From an uncultured Kiritimatiellota bacterium (GTDB lineage Bacteria; Verrucomicrobiota; Kiritimatiellia; RFP12; UBA1067): DNA of 64,000 nt. The notes below the pieces were generated by a model. That model was not told the origin of the DNA. It did no database searches and worked only from the letters and a program-made list of their open reading frames with translations. Shown in pieces: positions 31,633-40,743 of this stretch. The stretch covers positions 62,001 through 126,000 of the forward strand of contig CAKTYZ010000006.1 in assembly GCA_934635225.1 (NCBI GenBank), given 5' to 3'. The number at the start of each line of letters is the position of its first letter. The first letter of the stretch is position 1. Position numbers and translations under genes: made by a program.

Positions 31633-32199
31633 TTACGCCGCCTCGGCGCGCCGTCGGCGAAGCGCAAGCCCCGCAAGGCCGACGAGAAGAAGAAACCCCG
31701 ACGTCGGCTCCGGAATCGCCGTCGTGAAGTTGCCGTCCTTCGCAAAGATGAACGGATCCAGGGTTGAGACGCCATCCGAAATGCCGGAGACGACGTAGGT
31801 GTCATCCACGATCCGGCTGGTCGGCTGGCCATTCTCGTCAACATAGTAAAGGTGGCTAAACTTGTCTTCCCAGTCCCAGAAGAGCACTGTGAGGATGTCG
31901 CCGTCCTTGAGCTTGCCTGTCGGGATTGTGTAGCCGTAATAACTCTTGACCTTGCCAATGTTCGAAGTATACCCCGATCTGACAACATTTCCGCTCTCTA
32001 GATATTCGTAACTCTTCGCCCCCGTGTCGGCGTCTGTGACGACCAGGCAAAGGCAGATGGTGCCGCCTGAAGGCTCATCCCTGGCATAGCTATTCGTCGC
32101 CGGATCCCACAGCTTGCCTAGCGAAGACCATTGTAACGACGCCGCATTCAGCCCCCACGAGAGTGCGAGGGTAACCAACGTGATGAGCATCTTCTTCAT
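31633..32199 (-). CDS. PEP-CTERM sorted secreted protein
   Basis: 188 residues from MKKMLITLVTLALSWGLNA, a signal peptide, preceded by AAGGA. The C-terminus is AIPEPTSGFLLLVGLAGLALRRRR..., a PEP motif, hydrophobic helix and arginine cluster: the PEP-CTERM sorting signal processed by exosortase. The body (about 135 residues) is beta-rich and tyrosine-rich (KSYEYLES, YYGYTIPTGKLKDGD, FSHLYYVDENG) and unrecognised. No exosortase gene is in the window. A TGTGGTATCAT box lies about 60 nt upstream. Confidence 0.8.
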   Translation of the reverse strand: MKKMLITLVTLALSWGLNAASLQWSSLGKLWDPATNSYARDEPSGGTICLCLVVTDADTGAKSYEYLESGNVVRSGYTSNIGKVKSYYGYTIPTGKLKDGDILTVLFWDWEDKFSHLYYVDENGQPTSRIVDDTYVVSGISDGVSTLDPFIFAKDGNFTTAIPEPTSGFLLLVGLAGLALRRRRAEAA

Positions 32200-32449
32200 T
32201 CCCTGTCTTTTCCTTATCAGTCTCTGTTGTTTTTCATTATTCGTGCTTTGGAATGAATATGATACCACAGATGCCGCGCATCCGTCAAGGGAGCCGAAGC
32301 CGAAGCCGCTCTGCGAAAGGCTTTTCCGGCGAGCGCCTCCCTGTACTCCATACAATTATGCCACTTGTATGCACGCCGCCGTTCGTGATAGAATGTGCAC
32401 CGTTTCGCCAAAAGGACGGCGGACGAACCCTTACGAAGGAGAAAAGACA

Positions 32450-33325
32450 ATGGCAGAAGACAGGCAGACACTGAACCGCAACCTCGCGCAGATGCTCAAG
32501 GGTGGCGTGATCATGGACGTGACGACGCCCGAACAGGCGAAGATCGCACAGGATGCGGGCGCGTGCGCCGTCATGGCGCTGGAACGCATCCCCGCCGACA
32601 TCCGCGCGGCCGGCGGCGTGAGCCGCATGAGCGACCCCGCGATGATTCGCGGCATCCAGAAGGCCGTCACCATCCCCGTCATGGCGAAGTGCCGCATCGG
32701 CCACGTCGCCGAGGCCCGCATCCTGGAGGCAATCGAAATCGACTACATCGACGAGAGCGAGGTGCTGTCGCCAGCCGATGATCTCTACCACATTGACAAG
32801 ACCGCCTTCAAGGTCCCGTTCGTCTGCGGCGCGCGCGACCTCGGCGAGGCCCTGCGACGCATCGGCGAAGGCGCGACGATGATCCGCACAAAAGGCGAGC
32901 CGGGCACGGGCGACGTCGTGCAGGCCGTCCGCCACATGCGCAAAATGCAGTCGGAGATCCGCCGCCTCACATCCCTGCGCGAAGACGAACTCAACGAGGC
33001 CGCCAAGCAACTTGCCGCACCGCTGGATCTCGTGCGCGAAGTGCATCGCACGGGCAAGCTCCCTGTCGTTAACTTCGCGGCGGGCGGCGTCGCGACCCCC
33101 GCCGATGCCGCGCTGATGATGGAACTTGGCGCGGAAGGCGTGTTCGTCGGTTCGGGCATCTTCAAGAGCGGTGACCCGGCGAAGCGCGCGGCCGCCATCG
33201 TCCAGGCCGTCACGAACTGGCAGGACTCCGCCCTTCTCGCGAAACTGAGCGAAAACCTCGGTCCCGCCATGGTCGGCATCAACGCCGACGAGATCGAGAC
33301 GATCATGGAAGAACGGGGCAAGTAA
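32450..33325 (+). CDS. pdxS: Pyridoxal 5'-phosphate synthase, PdxS subunit
   Basis: 291 residues from MAEDRQTLNRN, with AAGGAG before the ATG; the long upstream in-frame extension is not coding. PdxS makes PLP from ribose 5-phosphate, glyceraldehyde 3-phosphate and ammonia supplied by PdxT. Hallmarks: KGGVIMDV, ACAVMALERIPADIR, IPVMAKCRIGH with the active-site lysine, MIRTKGEPGTG with the second lysine, and VNFAAGGVATPADAALMM. One nucleotide separates its stop from pdxT. The divergent side carries the PEP-CTERM and MocR-like genes. Confidence 0.97.
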   Translation: MAEDRQTLNRNLAQMLKGGVIMDVTTPEQAKIAQDAGACAVMALERIPADIRAAGGVSRMSDPAMIRGIQKAVTIPVMAKCRIGHVAEARILEAIEIDYIDESEVLSPADDLYHIDKTAFKVPFVCGARDLGEALRRIGEGATMIRTKGEPGTGDVVQAVRHMRKMQSEIRRLTSLREDELNEAAKQLAAPLDLVREVHRTGKLPVVNFAAGGVATPADAALMMELGAEGVFVGSGIFKSGDPAKRAAAIVQAVTNWQDSALLAKLSENLGPAMVGINADEIETIMEERGK

Positions 33326-33326
33326 G

Positions 33327-33896
33327 ATGCGCATCGGCGTATTGGCCGTGCAGGGCGCGTTCGCCGAACACGAACGCGCCTTTGCTGATGTTGGCGCGGA
33401 ATCGTTCGAGATTCGCCAGTTACGCGATCTCGAACGTCCGCTTGACGCGCTCGTCCTGCCGGGCGGCGAATCAACCGTGCAGGGCAAACTTCTGAGGGAT
33501 CTCGGTCTCTTTGCGCCCCTGAAAGAGAAGATTCTGACAGGGCTCCCCGTCTTTGCGACGTGCGCAGGACTCATCCTGCTTGCCGAAAAGCTGGAGGAAG
33601 ACCCGACCGTCTGGTTGGGGATTCTCCCCGTGACCGTGCGGCGCAACGCCTACGGTCGCCAGCTCGGCAGTTTCGCCGCGACAGATGACTGCGGAAATCT
33701 TGAAAGCGTCCCCATGACCTTCATTCGCGCACCGTCCATCGTCTCCGTCGCAGAAGACGTCAAGGTTCTCGCGGCACGACACGGACAACCCACAGCCGTA
33801 CGGTGGCGCAATATCTGGGCGTTCGCGGGGCATCCCGAATTGACTGATGACCGCCGCGTTTTCACGGCATTCAGACACGCGGTCGCGTCACTTTGA
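33327..33896 (+). CDS. pdxT: Pyridoxal 5'-phosphate synthase glutaminase, PdxT subunit
   Basis: 189 residues, full length. Triad glutaminase: GVLAVQGAFAEH start, LVLPGGEST, nucleophile cysteine in VFATCAGLILLA, and the C-terminal His-x-Glu in AGHPELTDD. It supplies ammonia to PdxS in the 12+12 complex. The 3' end overlaps by 9 bp the 3' end of the convergent rluA-like gene. Confidence 0.96.
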   Translation: MRIGVLAVQGAFAEHERAFADVGAESFEIRQLRDLERPLDALVLPGGESTVQGKLLRDLGLFAPLKEKILTGLPVFATCAGLILLAEKLEEDPTVWLGILPVTVRRNAYGRQLGSFAATDDCGNLESVPMTFIRAPSIVSVAEDVKVLAARHGQPTAVRWRNIWAFAGHPELTDDRRVFTAFRHAVASL

Positions 33897-34823
33897 CTTG
33901 CCCATGCCGAATAGGCGAAGGACTGAGCGAAAGTCCGCCGGCAACGGCGCATGGACCTTGATCTCCGCATGAGGCACAAGCGGATTCGGCAAGGACAACG
34001 TCGAGGCATGCAGCATCTGGCGCGGAACCTGCAAGAGACGCGGGTCACGCGCACGTTTCAGTCCGAAGACGCGGTCGCCAAGGATCGGAAAGCGAATGGA
34101 CGCGAGATGACGCCGGATCTGGTTCGTACGCCCCGTCTCAATGCGAATGCGCAGAAACGAGGCATCTTCTGAAGCGGCTTCGCGTGAAACGCGTGAGACT
34201 GCCGGCTGACCGTCCAGTGGCGTGTCAATGATCTGATGCGCGAACGCGAAGCGACCGACGGCAATCGCGTGGTAGATCTTCGACACCTTGTGCGTCTTGA
34301 AAGTTTCGACCGCCGCCAGGAAAGCCGCGTGGTCCTTCGCCAGAAGGAGACAGCCTGTCGTGTCACGGTCCAGCCGATGGACGGCCTCCAGCGTCGGAAT
34401 TCCCTCTTGCGTACGCAGAATCGTCTCCGCACTCTTCGGGTCACCACAGCTCATGACGCCCGACGGCTTGTCGCAGACAAGGAAATTGTCGTCCGACCAC
34501 AGTACGCGGACGTGACGGCGCGGAGAGGAGGCTGAACCCGGTTGTGCAGACACAACAGCTGCCGCGTCCGCGGTCTTGCCCTGCCTCTGCGCACCCTTGA
34601 CGACTTGCGTGGGGACCTCGACAAGATCGCCCGTACGCAATGCGAAGCGCGCAATCCAGACGCACTTGCGATTCACCCAAACGCTCCGCCCGTCAATCAT
34701 CGCCTTCGCAGCGCGACGCGAGAGCGTAAACTTCTTCGAGAGGAAGTCTTGCAGAACCTTCGAATCCGGCTTGTTGACCGTCAGCGCGGCGATTCCCGCC
34801 GCATATTGAGGCGCTCGTCTCAT
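33888..34823 (-). CDS. RluA-family pseudouridine synthase
   Basis: 311 residues from MRRAPQYAAG. N-terminal S4 RNA-binding domain at about 18-70 (LQDFLSKKFTLSRRAAKAMIDG) and the synthase domain with HRLDRDTTGCLLLAKD, whose Asp is the catalytic residue, and IETGRTNQIRRHLA. It isomerises uridine in rRNA or tRNA; the target cannot be assigned. A 25-residue basic, Ala/Ser-rich linker joins the domains. The ATG lies one nucleotide after the stop of the PAS gene, so the two are cotranscribed. Confidence 0.9.
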   Translation of the reverse strand: MRRAPQYAAGIAALTVNKPDSKVLQDFLSKKFTLSRRAAKAMIDGRSVWVNRKCVWIARFALRTGDLVEVPTQVVKGAQRQGKTADAAAVVSAQPGSASSPRRHVRVLWSDDNFLVCDKPSGVMSCGDPKSAETILRTQEGIPTLEAVHRLDRDTTGCLLLAKDHAAFLAAVETFKTHKVSKIYHAIAVGRFAFAHQIIDTPLDGQPAVSRVSREAASEDASFLRIRIETGRTNQIRRHLASIRFPILGDRVFGLKRARDPRLLQVPRQMLHASTLSLPNPLVPHAEIKVHAPLPADFRSVLRLFGMGKSK

Positions 34824-34824
34824 G

Positions 34825-35538
34825 TCAAACCTTCTGAATGCTGCCAACGACGCCAACGATGCGTCGCCCATGCCGATTCGGCGCGAGAACGATCTCCAGC
34901 TCCTGCTGATCCTCCCCATCGCCTTCAGCCACAAGGCAGGTCTCCGTCCGTTCACCCGCCAGCGCCTTCTTGAAATCCACCGGCAACGGATCGTCGAACA
35001 TGAAATCCGAAAAGACGTGCCGCCGCGCCTCTGCGATGTCCGTGAGACCGAAAAGCGCACAGAACGCGGCATTCGCCTCGGTAATCGCGCCACTTTCCGA
35101 ACAGGCGAAGAGCGCGGTCTGCGCAATCTCAAAGGCGTTTGCCTTGGCGCGGAACATGTTCATGTAGGCGCGGCGGCGCTCGACATTGCGAATCGTGAAG
35201 ATGAGATCACCCGGATTCATCAGGTCGATACAGGAGACCGCGACCTCACACGCGATGCGCGTACCGTCTTTCGCGACGCCGTTCGCGTCAATCACGACAT
35301 GGTGGTCGCCCTCAAGCCCTTTGCGAATGCGTGCGACAATGTCGGACTTCAAGCCCGGAATGTAAATGGAGATCGGCTCGTCGAGCACCTCGTCAGACTC
35401 GCGGCCAAAATACTCGACCGTGCGCGAGTTGATCTCAATGATGTGCCCGTTCGGGTCTGTGATGACGACGGCATCATACATGCCGCCAAGGAACTGGCGA
35501 AACAGTGAACGACGGTCTTTAGGAACGAAGAGTGCCAT
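34825..35538 (-). CDS. Two-PAS-domain sensor protein without output domain
   Basis: 237 residues. PAS1 at about 12-115 (MYDAVVITDPNGHIIEINSRTVEYFG, HHVVIDANGVAKDGTRIACEVAVS, DLIFTIRNVERRR); PAS2 at about 130-235 (FEIAQTALFACSESGAITEANAAFCALFG, ELEIVLAPNRHGRRIVGVVGSI). No kinase, GGDEF or HTH part follows, so it would signal by protein contact or act as a ligand or redox sensor for a partner. No Shine-Dalgarno; a TTTGGTATAAT box lies 10 nt before the ATG. It is first in an operon with the pseudouridine synthase. Confidence 0.8.
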   Translation of the reverse strand: MALFVPKDRRSLFRQFLGGMYDAVVITDPNGHIIEINSRTVEYFGRESDEVLDEPISIYIPGLKSDIVARIRKGLEGDHHVVIDANGVAKDGTRIACEVAVSCIDLMNPGDLIFTIRNVERRRAYMNMFRAKANAFEIAQTALFACSESGAITEANAAFCALFGLTDIAEARRHVFSDFMFDDPLPVDFKKALAGERTETCLVAEGDGEDQQELEIVLAPNRHGRRIVGVVGSIQKV

Positions 35539-35548
35539 AATTGCGTTG

Positions 35549-35554
35549 ATTATA
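35549..35554 (-). promoter_or_regulatory. -10 box before the PAS gene (leaderless type)
   Basis: Minus strand TTTGGTATAAT with 10 nt between the hexamer and the ATG at 35538. Confidence 0.6.
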
Positions 35555-35559
35555 CCAAA

Positions 35560-36660
35560 TCAGACAATCAGCATGCAATCACCATACGAGAAGAACATGT
35601 AGTTCGCCCGCACCGCAAGCGCATAGGCGCAGAGGATGCGTTCACGTCCGGCCAAGGCGGAAACCATCATCAGCAGCGTGGACTGCGGCAGGTGGAAGTT
35701 CGTCAGCATGCAGTCACAGACGCGGAAACGGTAAGGCGGATGGATGAAGATGTTGGACGCACCCGACCCCGCGACAACTCGTCCGTCTTCCGTCGCCGCC
35801 GCGACCGTCTCCAATGTGCGCACCGTCGTCGAGCCGACGCAAAAGACGCGCCCGCCGCGCGCCTTGCAGGCGTTGATTGCCGCAGCCGTCTCGGACGGCA
35901 CGGTGAACGCCTCGAAGTCCATCTGGTGGTCTTCAATGTCGTCAGCCTTGACGGGGCGAAACGTGCCCGGCCCGACATGGAGCGTGACGGACACGCGTCG
36001 AACGCCTTTCGTCTCCAATGCGGCAAAGATCTCAGGCGTGAAGTGAAGTCCAGCCGTTGGCGCGGCAACCGACCCGACCTCGCGCGCGTAGATCGTCTGG
36101 TAGCGTTCGCGGTCCTCCCGCTCCTCTTCCGCAGTCCCCTCCCGCTTCACATACGGCGGCACGGGAGTATGCCCGAACTCGTCCAGAAGATCCATGAGCG
36201 GGCGCGCGCAGACAAACTCGACCTGCCACATGCCAAGACTTGAAAGCGGCTTCAGAAGACGCGCCGTCAACTCGCGATTCGGACCGAAGACCGCCTTCTG
36301 CCCTTCACGGCACTTGCGCCCCGAACCGATGATCACGTTCCAGCGCAGCGAACCCTGCGCCGCCGTCATCGACGGGCGCGCGTCATCCGCATCCATCGGC
36401 GCGGCATTGACCAACAGAATCTCGACGGCCCCGTGCGTGTCGGGCCATTCGCCCAGCAGACGCGCCGGAAAGACCTTCGTGTCATTGACGACCAGAAGGT
36501 CGTTTGCCGTGATGTAATCAACGATATCCGCGATATGACGATGTTCGATCACCCCCGTGTCGCGATGGAGCACCATCATCTTCTCCGTCCCGCGCCGTTC
36601 GGCGGGATGCTGGGCGATCAGTCGTTCGGGAAGCGGATACCAGAATTGCCGTGTCTTCAT
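35560..36660 (-). CDS. queA: S-adenosylmethionine:tRNA ribosyltransferase-isomerase
   Basis: 366 residues from MKTRQFWYPLPERLIAQHPAERR, the usual length and the usual start of QueA. It transfers the ribosyl part of SAM to 7-aminomethyl-deazaguanine in tRNA, making epoxyqueuosine. Motifs: NDTKVFPARLLG, TPVPPYVKREG, YARE-VGSVAAPTAGLHF, HVGPGTFRPVK, SNIFIHPPYRF, TNFHLPQSTLLMMVSALAG. No Shine-Dalgarno; TATAAT lies 9 nt before the ATG. Other queuosine genes are not in the window. Confidence 0.96.
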   Translation of the reverse strand: MKTRQFWYPLPERLIAQHPAERRGTEKMMVLHRDTGVIEHRHIADIVDYITANDLLVVNDTKVFPARLLGEWPDTHGAVEILLVNAAPMDADDARPSMTAAQGSLRWNVIIGSGRKCREGQKAVFGPNRELTARLLKPLSSLGMWQVEFVCARPLMDLLDEFGHTPVPPYVKREGTAEEEREDRERYQTIYAREVGSVAAPTAGLHFTPEIFAALETKGVRRVSVTLHVGPGTFRPVKADDIEDHQMDFEAFTVPSETAAAINACKARGGRVFCVGSTTVRTLETVAAATEDGRVVAGSGASNIFIHPPYRFRVCDCMLTNFHLPQSTLLMMVSALAGRERILCAYALAVRANYMFFSYGDCMLIV

Positions 36661-36669
36661 GAAGCGCGT

Positions 36670-36675
36670 ATTATA
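36670..36675 (-). promoter_or_regulatory. -10 box before queA (leaderless type)
   Basis: Minus strand ATGGTATAATACGCGC; hexamer ends 9 nt before the queA ATG. Confidence 0.6.
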
Positions 36676-36761
36676 CCATCTCGTGCGCGTCTCCGCCACT
36701 GCCACAGCAGCTGAGGAACCGCCCAATGGAAATGCGGCCTCCTGCAAGGGCAGGAATATGG

Positions 36762-36767
36762 TATAAT
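36762..36767 (+). promoter_or_regulatory. -10 box of the tRNA-Ser gene
   Basis: ATATGGTATAATACGCGCC: extended TG-n-TATAAT ending 16 nt before the mature tRNA 5' end, placing the start of transcription about 10 nt upstream of it. Confidence 0.6.
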
Positions 36768-36783
36768 ACGCGCCATAGCTCAA

Positions 36784-36873
36784 GGAGAGGTGGCGGAGTG
36801 GTTGAACGCGGCGGTCTTGAAAACCGTTGAGGATGCAAGTCTTCCGGGGGTTCGAATCCCTCCCTCTCCGCCA
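36784..36873 (+). tRNA. tRNA-Ser (anticodon TGA), CCA encoded
   Basis: 90 nt. Acceptor stem GGAGAGG/CCTCTCC, D-arm GGCGGAGTGGTTGAACGC, anticodon arm CGGTCTTGAAAACCG with TGA in the loop, a long variable arm typical of class II tRNA (TTGAGGATGCAAGTCTTCCGG region), T-arm GGGTTCGAATCCC, discriminator G and encoded CCA. It reads UCA and related serine codons. Confidence 0.95.
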
Positions 36874-36890
36874 TTACGTTGAGCGAAAAC

Positions 36891-39173
36891 TCAAAGCAAA
36901 CCGTTTGTTCGCGTTGCGCGGACCTTGAGGAAGGTCGCAGAAGGGCTTTCTGCCGCTCCCAAGCGGAAGTAGCGTTCGCCGGGGCTGGGCGAAAGGCCGA
37001 GTGCGCCCAGTTCAGCCGCCGTGAGCGCACGGGCGGTCGCGACGGAAGAAAACGTCTTCGCATCCGCCGAAGTCTGCACGTCCAGCCGCGTCATCGGGGC
37101 ATAGTCTGCGGACGCCTCACCTGCGACTGAAACCTTGGCGCAGACGACAACGGCGCGTTCGCCGCTCAAGGTGACGAGACGGATGTCGCTGACGGCGAAA
37201 ACGTAATCGACCGCCACCGTCCCGTCTGTTGCGCCGGGCGCGGACGGCGTGACCATGATCGGGATATTGGTGAAGAGTTCCAGCCCCTCAAGCGGTTTGC
37301 TGTCTGGGGCGACCGTCAGCGCCGTCACGCCCGCCGCATCAGCCACGGGCCTGACGAGGGCGTTCACCGCGTCGCTCTCCCCCGGCAGGAGCGGAAACGG
37401 CGCCTCACCAGGCGCACGGTAGACGTAGACGCGCGTCGCGCCGCCCGCACCGACCGTAACGGGGCTTGCGGGCCGGGCGAGTTCGTAGCCGCCCACCTGC
37501 GCGGGCGCGGGCCAGTCGATCACCCTACCGACGGGCTGGAGGACTGATGTCTCGCCCGTCCCGGGGAGGGTCTTTCCGCTCGTCGTCACATAGCTGATCT
37601 TCACGGGCGCATAGGGCGTCGTCTCAGTCGTGTCGTCGGCGAGAAGTTCGCCCGTGTCCGCGTCCCTCACCTCAAAGGCGTAGGTGACATCGGCGGAGAG
37701 GCCCGAAGGCAATGTGTAGAGCAGCTCGCAGTTGGCGAGGCCCGAGTCGAAGTTCTCCGGCCCCGTGTAGGCGAGGCAGTGTCCGCCAACATCGAACTTC
37801 GCGCGGTCGGCCCACGGCCCGACGTCGTAGACCTGCTCGACGGAGTGGAGCGTCGCGCCGGCGGCGGACTTGAGCGCGAAGGACAGCCGGACGCGCCGCG
37901 CACGCGTCACGGAGAAGTTCTGCACGACCGTGCGCAGGCGGAGCGTCTGGCCCGCCATGTCCTGCGGACGGAAGCGGCTACGGCCCGTGCCGCTGTACAG
38001 GCGATTGGCGTAGTCCGTCGCGAAGGCGTTGTAGCCCTCGATCGTGGCGGGGGCGAAGTCGGCGGGCTTCGCGTAGTTTCCGGTCACGGCGAGGAGCTCG
38101 GGCGTCGCGACGTAGAGGCCGTCCTGCCCGTCCGCCATCAGAGTGGCCATGCGCTTGGCGCCCTGAAGCCTACAGAGTTCGCAGAAGTCATAGTCCAGGC
38201 TGTTCATGGTGCAGCTGCGGGACGAGTTGAAGGACTGCGCGCCATACTGGTAGGGGACGGGATACGTCCCGCGGAAGCCCAGCAGCGTCTTCCAGCGCAG
38301 ACGCGCGGGGTCGCCCGTCGCGGAGATGTTGAGCGAGCGCGCGGCCTGCTCGTCCGTCATCTGTCCCGTGCTGTACTCGTCGCCGAGATGGAGCATCGCG
38401 TGACCAAGCTCGTGCGCGAGCGTGGGGATGCTCGAGTTGCCGGCAGACGAGGCGACATACTGAAAGCCAAGCTTCTGGTCGATGGCGCTTCCGCCCATGT
38501 ACTTGTCGCTGTTCGCGAGGACGACGAAAACGCGGATGTAGTCGAAGACGAAGTAGTAGGGCGCATTCTCGTCAATCCACTGGCCGTTCTCGTAGACGAT
38601 GTCGGGGTCCTTGAACGGCTCCTGCCGCCGCGCGTCGTGGTAGTCGCGGATGAAGGCGGGGCCAATGCACCGCTCCATGATGTGGTTCTTGCAGCGGTTG
38701 CCGGAGAGGACGAGGGAGCGTCCGTCCGCCAGCACGGAGCTGTTGAAGAACGTCTCGCCCGACCCCCATGCCCCCTTCGAGACCGTGCTGACGGCATAGA
38801 CGTTGAAGCGGTGGGCGAACGTGCGGTACGGCTCGTAGGCGAGCGCGCCCGCCCACATGCGCCGCGCGTCGGCGACGAACGCCTCCTGGTCGTCCTTCGT
38901 GTAGCCGTCGCCGCAGATGACGACGACGATGTTGTCGTTGTCGCTCCCCGTCTTCTGGACGACGTGGACGGCCATGTCGTGCGTCTCGCGCTGGCCCGAG
39001 TCGGTATAGTGGGCGCCGAGGAGCACGCTGATTGTCGGCGCGCTTTCCAACGGCGTGGGCTCGAGCGCGGCGGCGATCGCCACGACGGGCAGTCGGGCCA
39101 GCGAAAGGGCCAACAGCGCCACACAGGCCGTCTCCTTCGACGGATGGCAGATTTTGCGCATTTCCACATTCAT
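36891..39173 (-). CDS. Secreted M64-family (IgA-protease-like) metallopeptidase
   Basis: 760 residues from MNVEMRKIC; AAAGGAGG lies 6 nt upstream, which decides this start over nearer-upstream ATGs. Signal-like hydrophobic segment at about 10-32. The catalytic domain (about 70-340) has VVVICGDGYTKDDQEAF at its start and PTLAHELGHAMLHLGDEY near residue 255, the HExxH...GDEY zinc site of peptidase family M64. The C-terminal half is beta-sandwich-like (YAFEVRDADTGELLADD) and ends in the generic 'RYFRLGAAESPSATFLKVR' type tail. It probably cleaves proteins outside the cell or in the periplasm. It runs towards the tRNA gene. Confidence 0.88.
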   Translation of the reverse strand: MNVEMRKICHPSKETACVALLALSLARLPVVAIAAALEPTPLESAPTISVLLGAHYTDSGQRETHDMAVHVVQKTGSDNDNIVVVICGDGYTKDDQEAFVADARRMWAGALAYEPYRTFAHRFNVYAVSTVSKGAWGSGETFFNSSVLADGRSLVLSGNRCKNHIMERCIGPAFIRDYHDARRQEPFKDPDIVYENGQWIDENAPYYFVFDYIRVFVVLANSDKYMGGSAIDQKLGFQYVASSAGNSSIPTLAHELGHAMLHLGDEYSTGQMTDEQAARSLNISATGDPARLRWKTLLGFRGTYPVPYQYGAQSFNSSRSCTMNSLDYDFCELCRLQGAKRMATLMADGQDGLYVATPELLAVTGNYAKPADFAPATIEGYNAFATDYANRLYSGTGRSRFRPQDMAGQTLRLRTVVQNFSVTRARRVRLSFALKSAAGATLHSVEQVYDVGPWADRAKFDVGGHCLAYTGPENFDSGLANCELLYTLPSGLSADVTYAFEVRDADTGELLADDTTETTPYAPVKISYVTTSGKTLPGTGETSVLQPVGRVIDWPAPAQVGGYELARPASPVTVGAGGATRVYVYRAPGEAPFPLLPGESDAVNALVRPVADAAGVTALTVAPDSKPLEGLELFTNIPIMVTPSAPGATDGTVAVDYVFAVSDIRLVTLSGERAVVVCAKVSVAGEASADYAPMTRLDVQTSADAKTFSSVATARALTAAELGALGLSPSPGERYFRLGAAESPSATFLKVRATRTNGLL

Positions 39174-39255
39174 CGTCATCCTCCTTTGATGCCTCATTTG
39201 AGACGGCGAAAATATGTCAAGAACGTCGCCCTGAAGTCAGCAGAAACGGAGAATC

Positions 39256-40278
39256 TCAGACTGCTGCGGTCAACAAATCGTTTCGGTAGAGCGCACGGAT
39301 GGCATCGCAGTCGAGCGTATGCCCTGCACGATAGCTGACGACCGTGCCAATGAACCGATGTTCGCCCGTGAGGGCCAAGGCCGCCATGAGATCCAGCGTC
39401 GCCCGATGCCAGACGGGTTCGAGAAACTTCTGCCCGACGGGGAAACGCGGCTCCGTATAGAAGCGACGGCGTCCATGAATCAAGATGTTGCGCTCGTTGT
39501 AGCCCCAGTTCCGCGTCGAGGCAAACAGCTTGCCGACCGTCTTCGCGAGGATATACTGCCGGCGCGTCGCATTCGTCCGCGCAAAGGAGGCATAACGGAA
39601 CGTCTCCGGCGTCACGTCAAAGAGGACGCGCTGTTCGCCAATGACCGTGTTCCACGAAATGCCACAGTCAATGCGAAGGCTTCGCGCCCCTTCTGCCGCC
39701 GGCAGAAACAGGAGAAAATCGCCGCGAGACCCGCCAAATGCGACTGGCTCCTTCACCGTCACGTATGTCGCCGCGTCATCCGTCTCGCAGATGCCCGCGT
39801 GCTCGACCGCCTTCACCAACGGAAGCGACGACTGGTCAAAGAGCGGCGGATCGCCCGAATTGACCTTCAGCAAGACATCATCGATGCCCAAGCCGAGCTT
39901 CAGCGCAATGATGTGCTCGACCATCCGAAGGTAGTTGTGGGGCGAACCCGAGCGCAAGACAAGGTTCTGCGCACTCGTCCAGAGGTTTGCGATGTCCACC
40001 TTCGTGTCAAGCTGTTCAGGCTGGTCCATGCGCCGAATCCACCAGCCGTGCTTCCCGCTTGGCGCGAACGTCAGCGTCTGCTTGCGGCTGCCTTGAAACG
40101 TGCCGATGCCCGCGACGGGGACTTCCTTGCACAGCGTGCGACGCTTCGCAGGGAACGACACCGCTTCGCCATCGCTCAGACGAGACTCGTCAATCGGCAG
40201 TTCCCTAAAAAGTCGGTACGCCGCATCAATCGATGCGGCGCTCCCGAACACAATTTTGCCAATTGGATAATTCGGCAT
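39256..40278 (-). CDS. lpxC: UDP-3-O-acyl-N-acetylglucosamine deacetylase (divergent LpxC)
   Basis: 340 residues. LpxC commits UDP-acylglucosamine to lipid A. Although divergent, the zinc-site motifs are visible: VEHIIALKLGLGIDDVLLKV (His ligand), PLFDQSSLPLV, FRYASFARTNAT at the TFGF position, and WHRATLDLMAALALTGEHRFIG with His and Asp ligands, followed by RAGHTLDCDAIRAL. The N-terminal third (WWIRRMDQPE, DTKVDIANLW) is unusual. Its ATG overlaps the TAA of acpP by one base (TAATG), coupling lipid A synthesis to the acyl carrier protein. Confidence 0.85.
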   Translation of the reverse strand: MPNYPIGKIVFGSAASIDAAYRLFRELPIDESRLSDGEAVSFPAKRRTLCKEVPVAGIGTFQGSRKQTLTFAPSGKHGWWIRRMDQPEQLDTKVDIANLWTSAQNLVLRSGSPHNYLRMVEHIIALKLGLGIDDVLLKVNSGDPPLFDQSSLPLVKAVEHAGICETDDAATYVTVKEPVAFGGSRGDFLLFLPAAEGARSLRIDCGISWNTVIGEQRVLFDVTPETFRYASFARTNATRRQYILAKTVGKLFASTRNWGYNERNILIHGRRRFYTEPRFPVGQKFLEPVWHRATLDLMAALALTGEHRFIGTVVSYRAGHTLDCDAIRALYRNDLLTAAV

Positions 40279-40544
40279 TACTTCTCAGGCGCAGAGCCGT
40301 CGTCACCGTAGCCTTTCGACTTCAAGTATTCGACAACCTTGCCGACGGTGGTGAGCTTCTCAGCATCCTCCTCGGGAATCGCCGCGCCAAACTCTTCTTC
40401 GAAGGCCATAATGAGCTCGACGGAATCGAGCGAGTCCGCACCGAGATCGTCAATGAACGACGCCTCCGAGGTGACCTGTTCAGCATTCACTCCGAGCTGC
40501 TCAACGATGATGTCTTTAACGCGATCTTCAAGCTTTCCTGCCAT
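40278..40544 (-). CDS. acpP: Acyl carrier protein
   Basis: 88 residues. LGADSLDSVELIMAFEEEFG contains the phosphopantetheine serine in DSLD. Length and charge fit a canonical fatty-acid/lipid A ACP; the last ten residues (YGDDGSAPEK) extend past the usual end. AGGAGTTGAAAAAAC lies before the ATG, and a TTGCAT-18-TATAAT promoter is upstream. It is followed by lpxC in the same transcript. Confidence 0.96.
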   Translation of the reverse strand: MAGKLEDRVKDIIVEQLGVNAEQVTSEASFIDDLGADSLDSVELIMAFEEEFGAAIPEEDAEKLTTVGKVVEYLKSKGYGDDGSAPEK

Positions 40545-40579
40545 AGTTTTTTCAACTCCTTGTTTTTGTTGATGACTGT

Positions 40580-40609
40580 ATTATACTACATTTTGCGGTC
40601 CGCATGCAA
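40580..40609 (-). promoter_or_regulatory. Promoter of acpP-lpxC
   Basis: Minus strand TTGCAT (40604-40609), 18-bp spacer, TATAAT (40580-40585), 35 nt before the acpP ATG. Unlike the leaderless-type promoters it has a -35-like element and a leader with a ribosome site. Confidence 0.6.
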
Positions 40610-40616
40610 GGGGGGT

Positions 40617-40638
40617 GCAAAAAGCCCGTACGCACGGC
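40617..40638 (-). terminator. Possible terminator after the CNNM-like gene
   Basis: Minus strand GCCGTGCGTACGGGC followed by TTTTTGC: a short GC stem with a 4-nt loop and a U-tract. It lies between the end of the upstream eight-gene operon (40744) and the acpP promoter. Confidence 0.5.
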
Positions 40639-40743
40639 AATCCGCCTGATTTCGACGGACCGTTCATGTCGTGCGCCGAGCGTGCGAGACCCGCCGTCGC
40701 AAGGGCATTTCCCGCGTTGCCGTCCTCTTTCTCGTCCACGGCA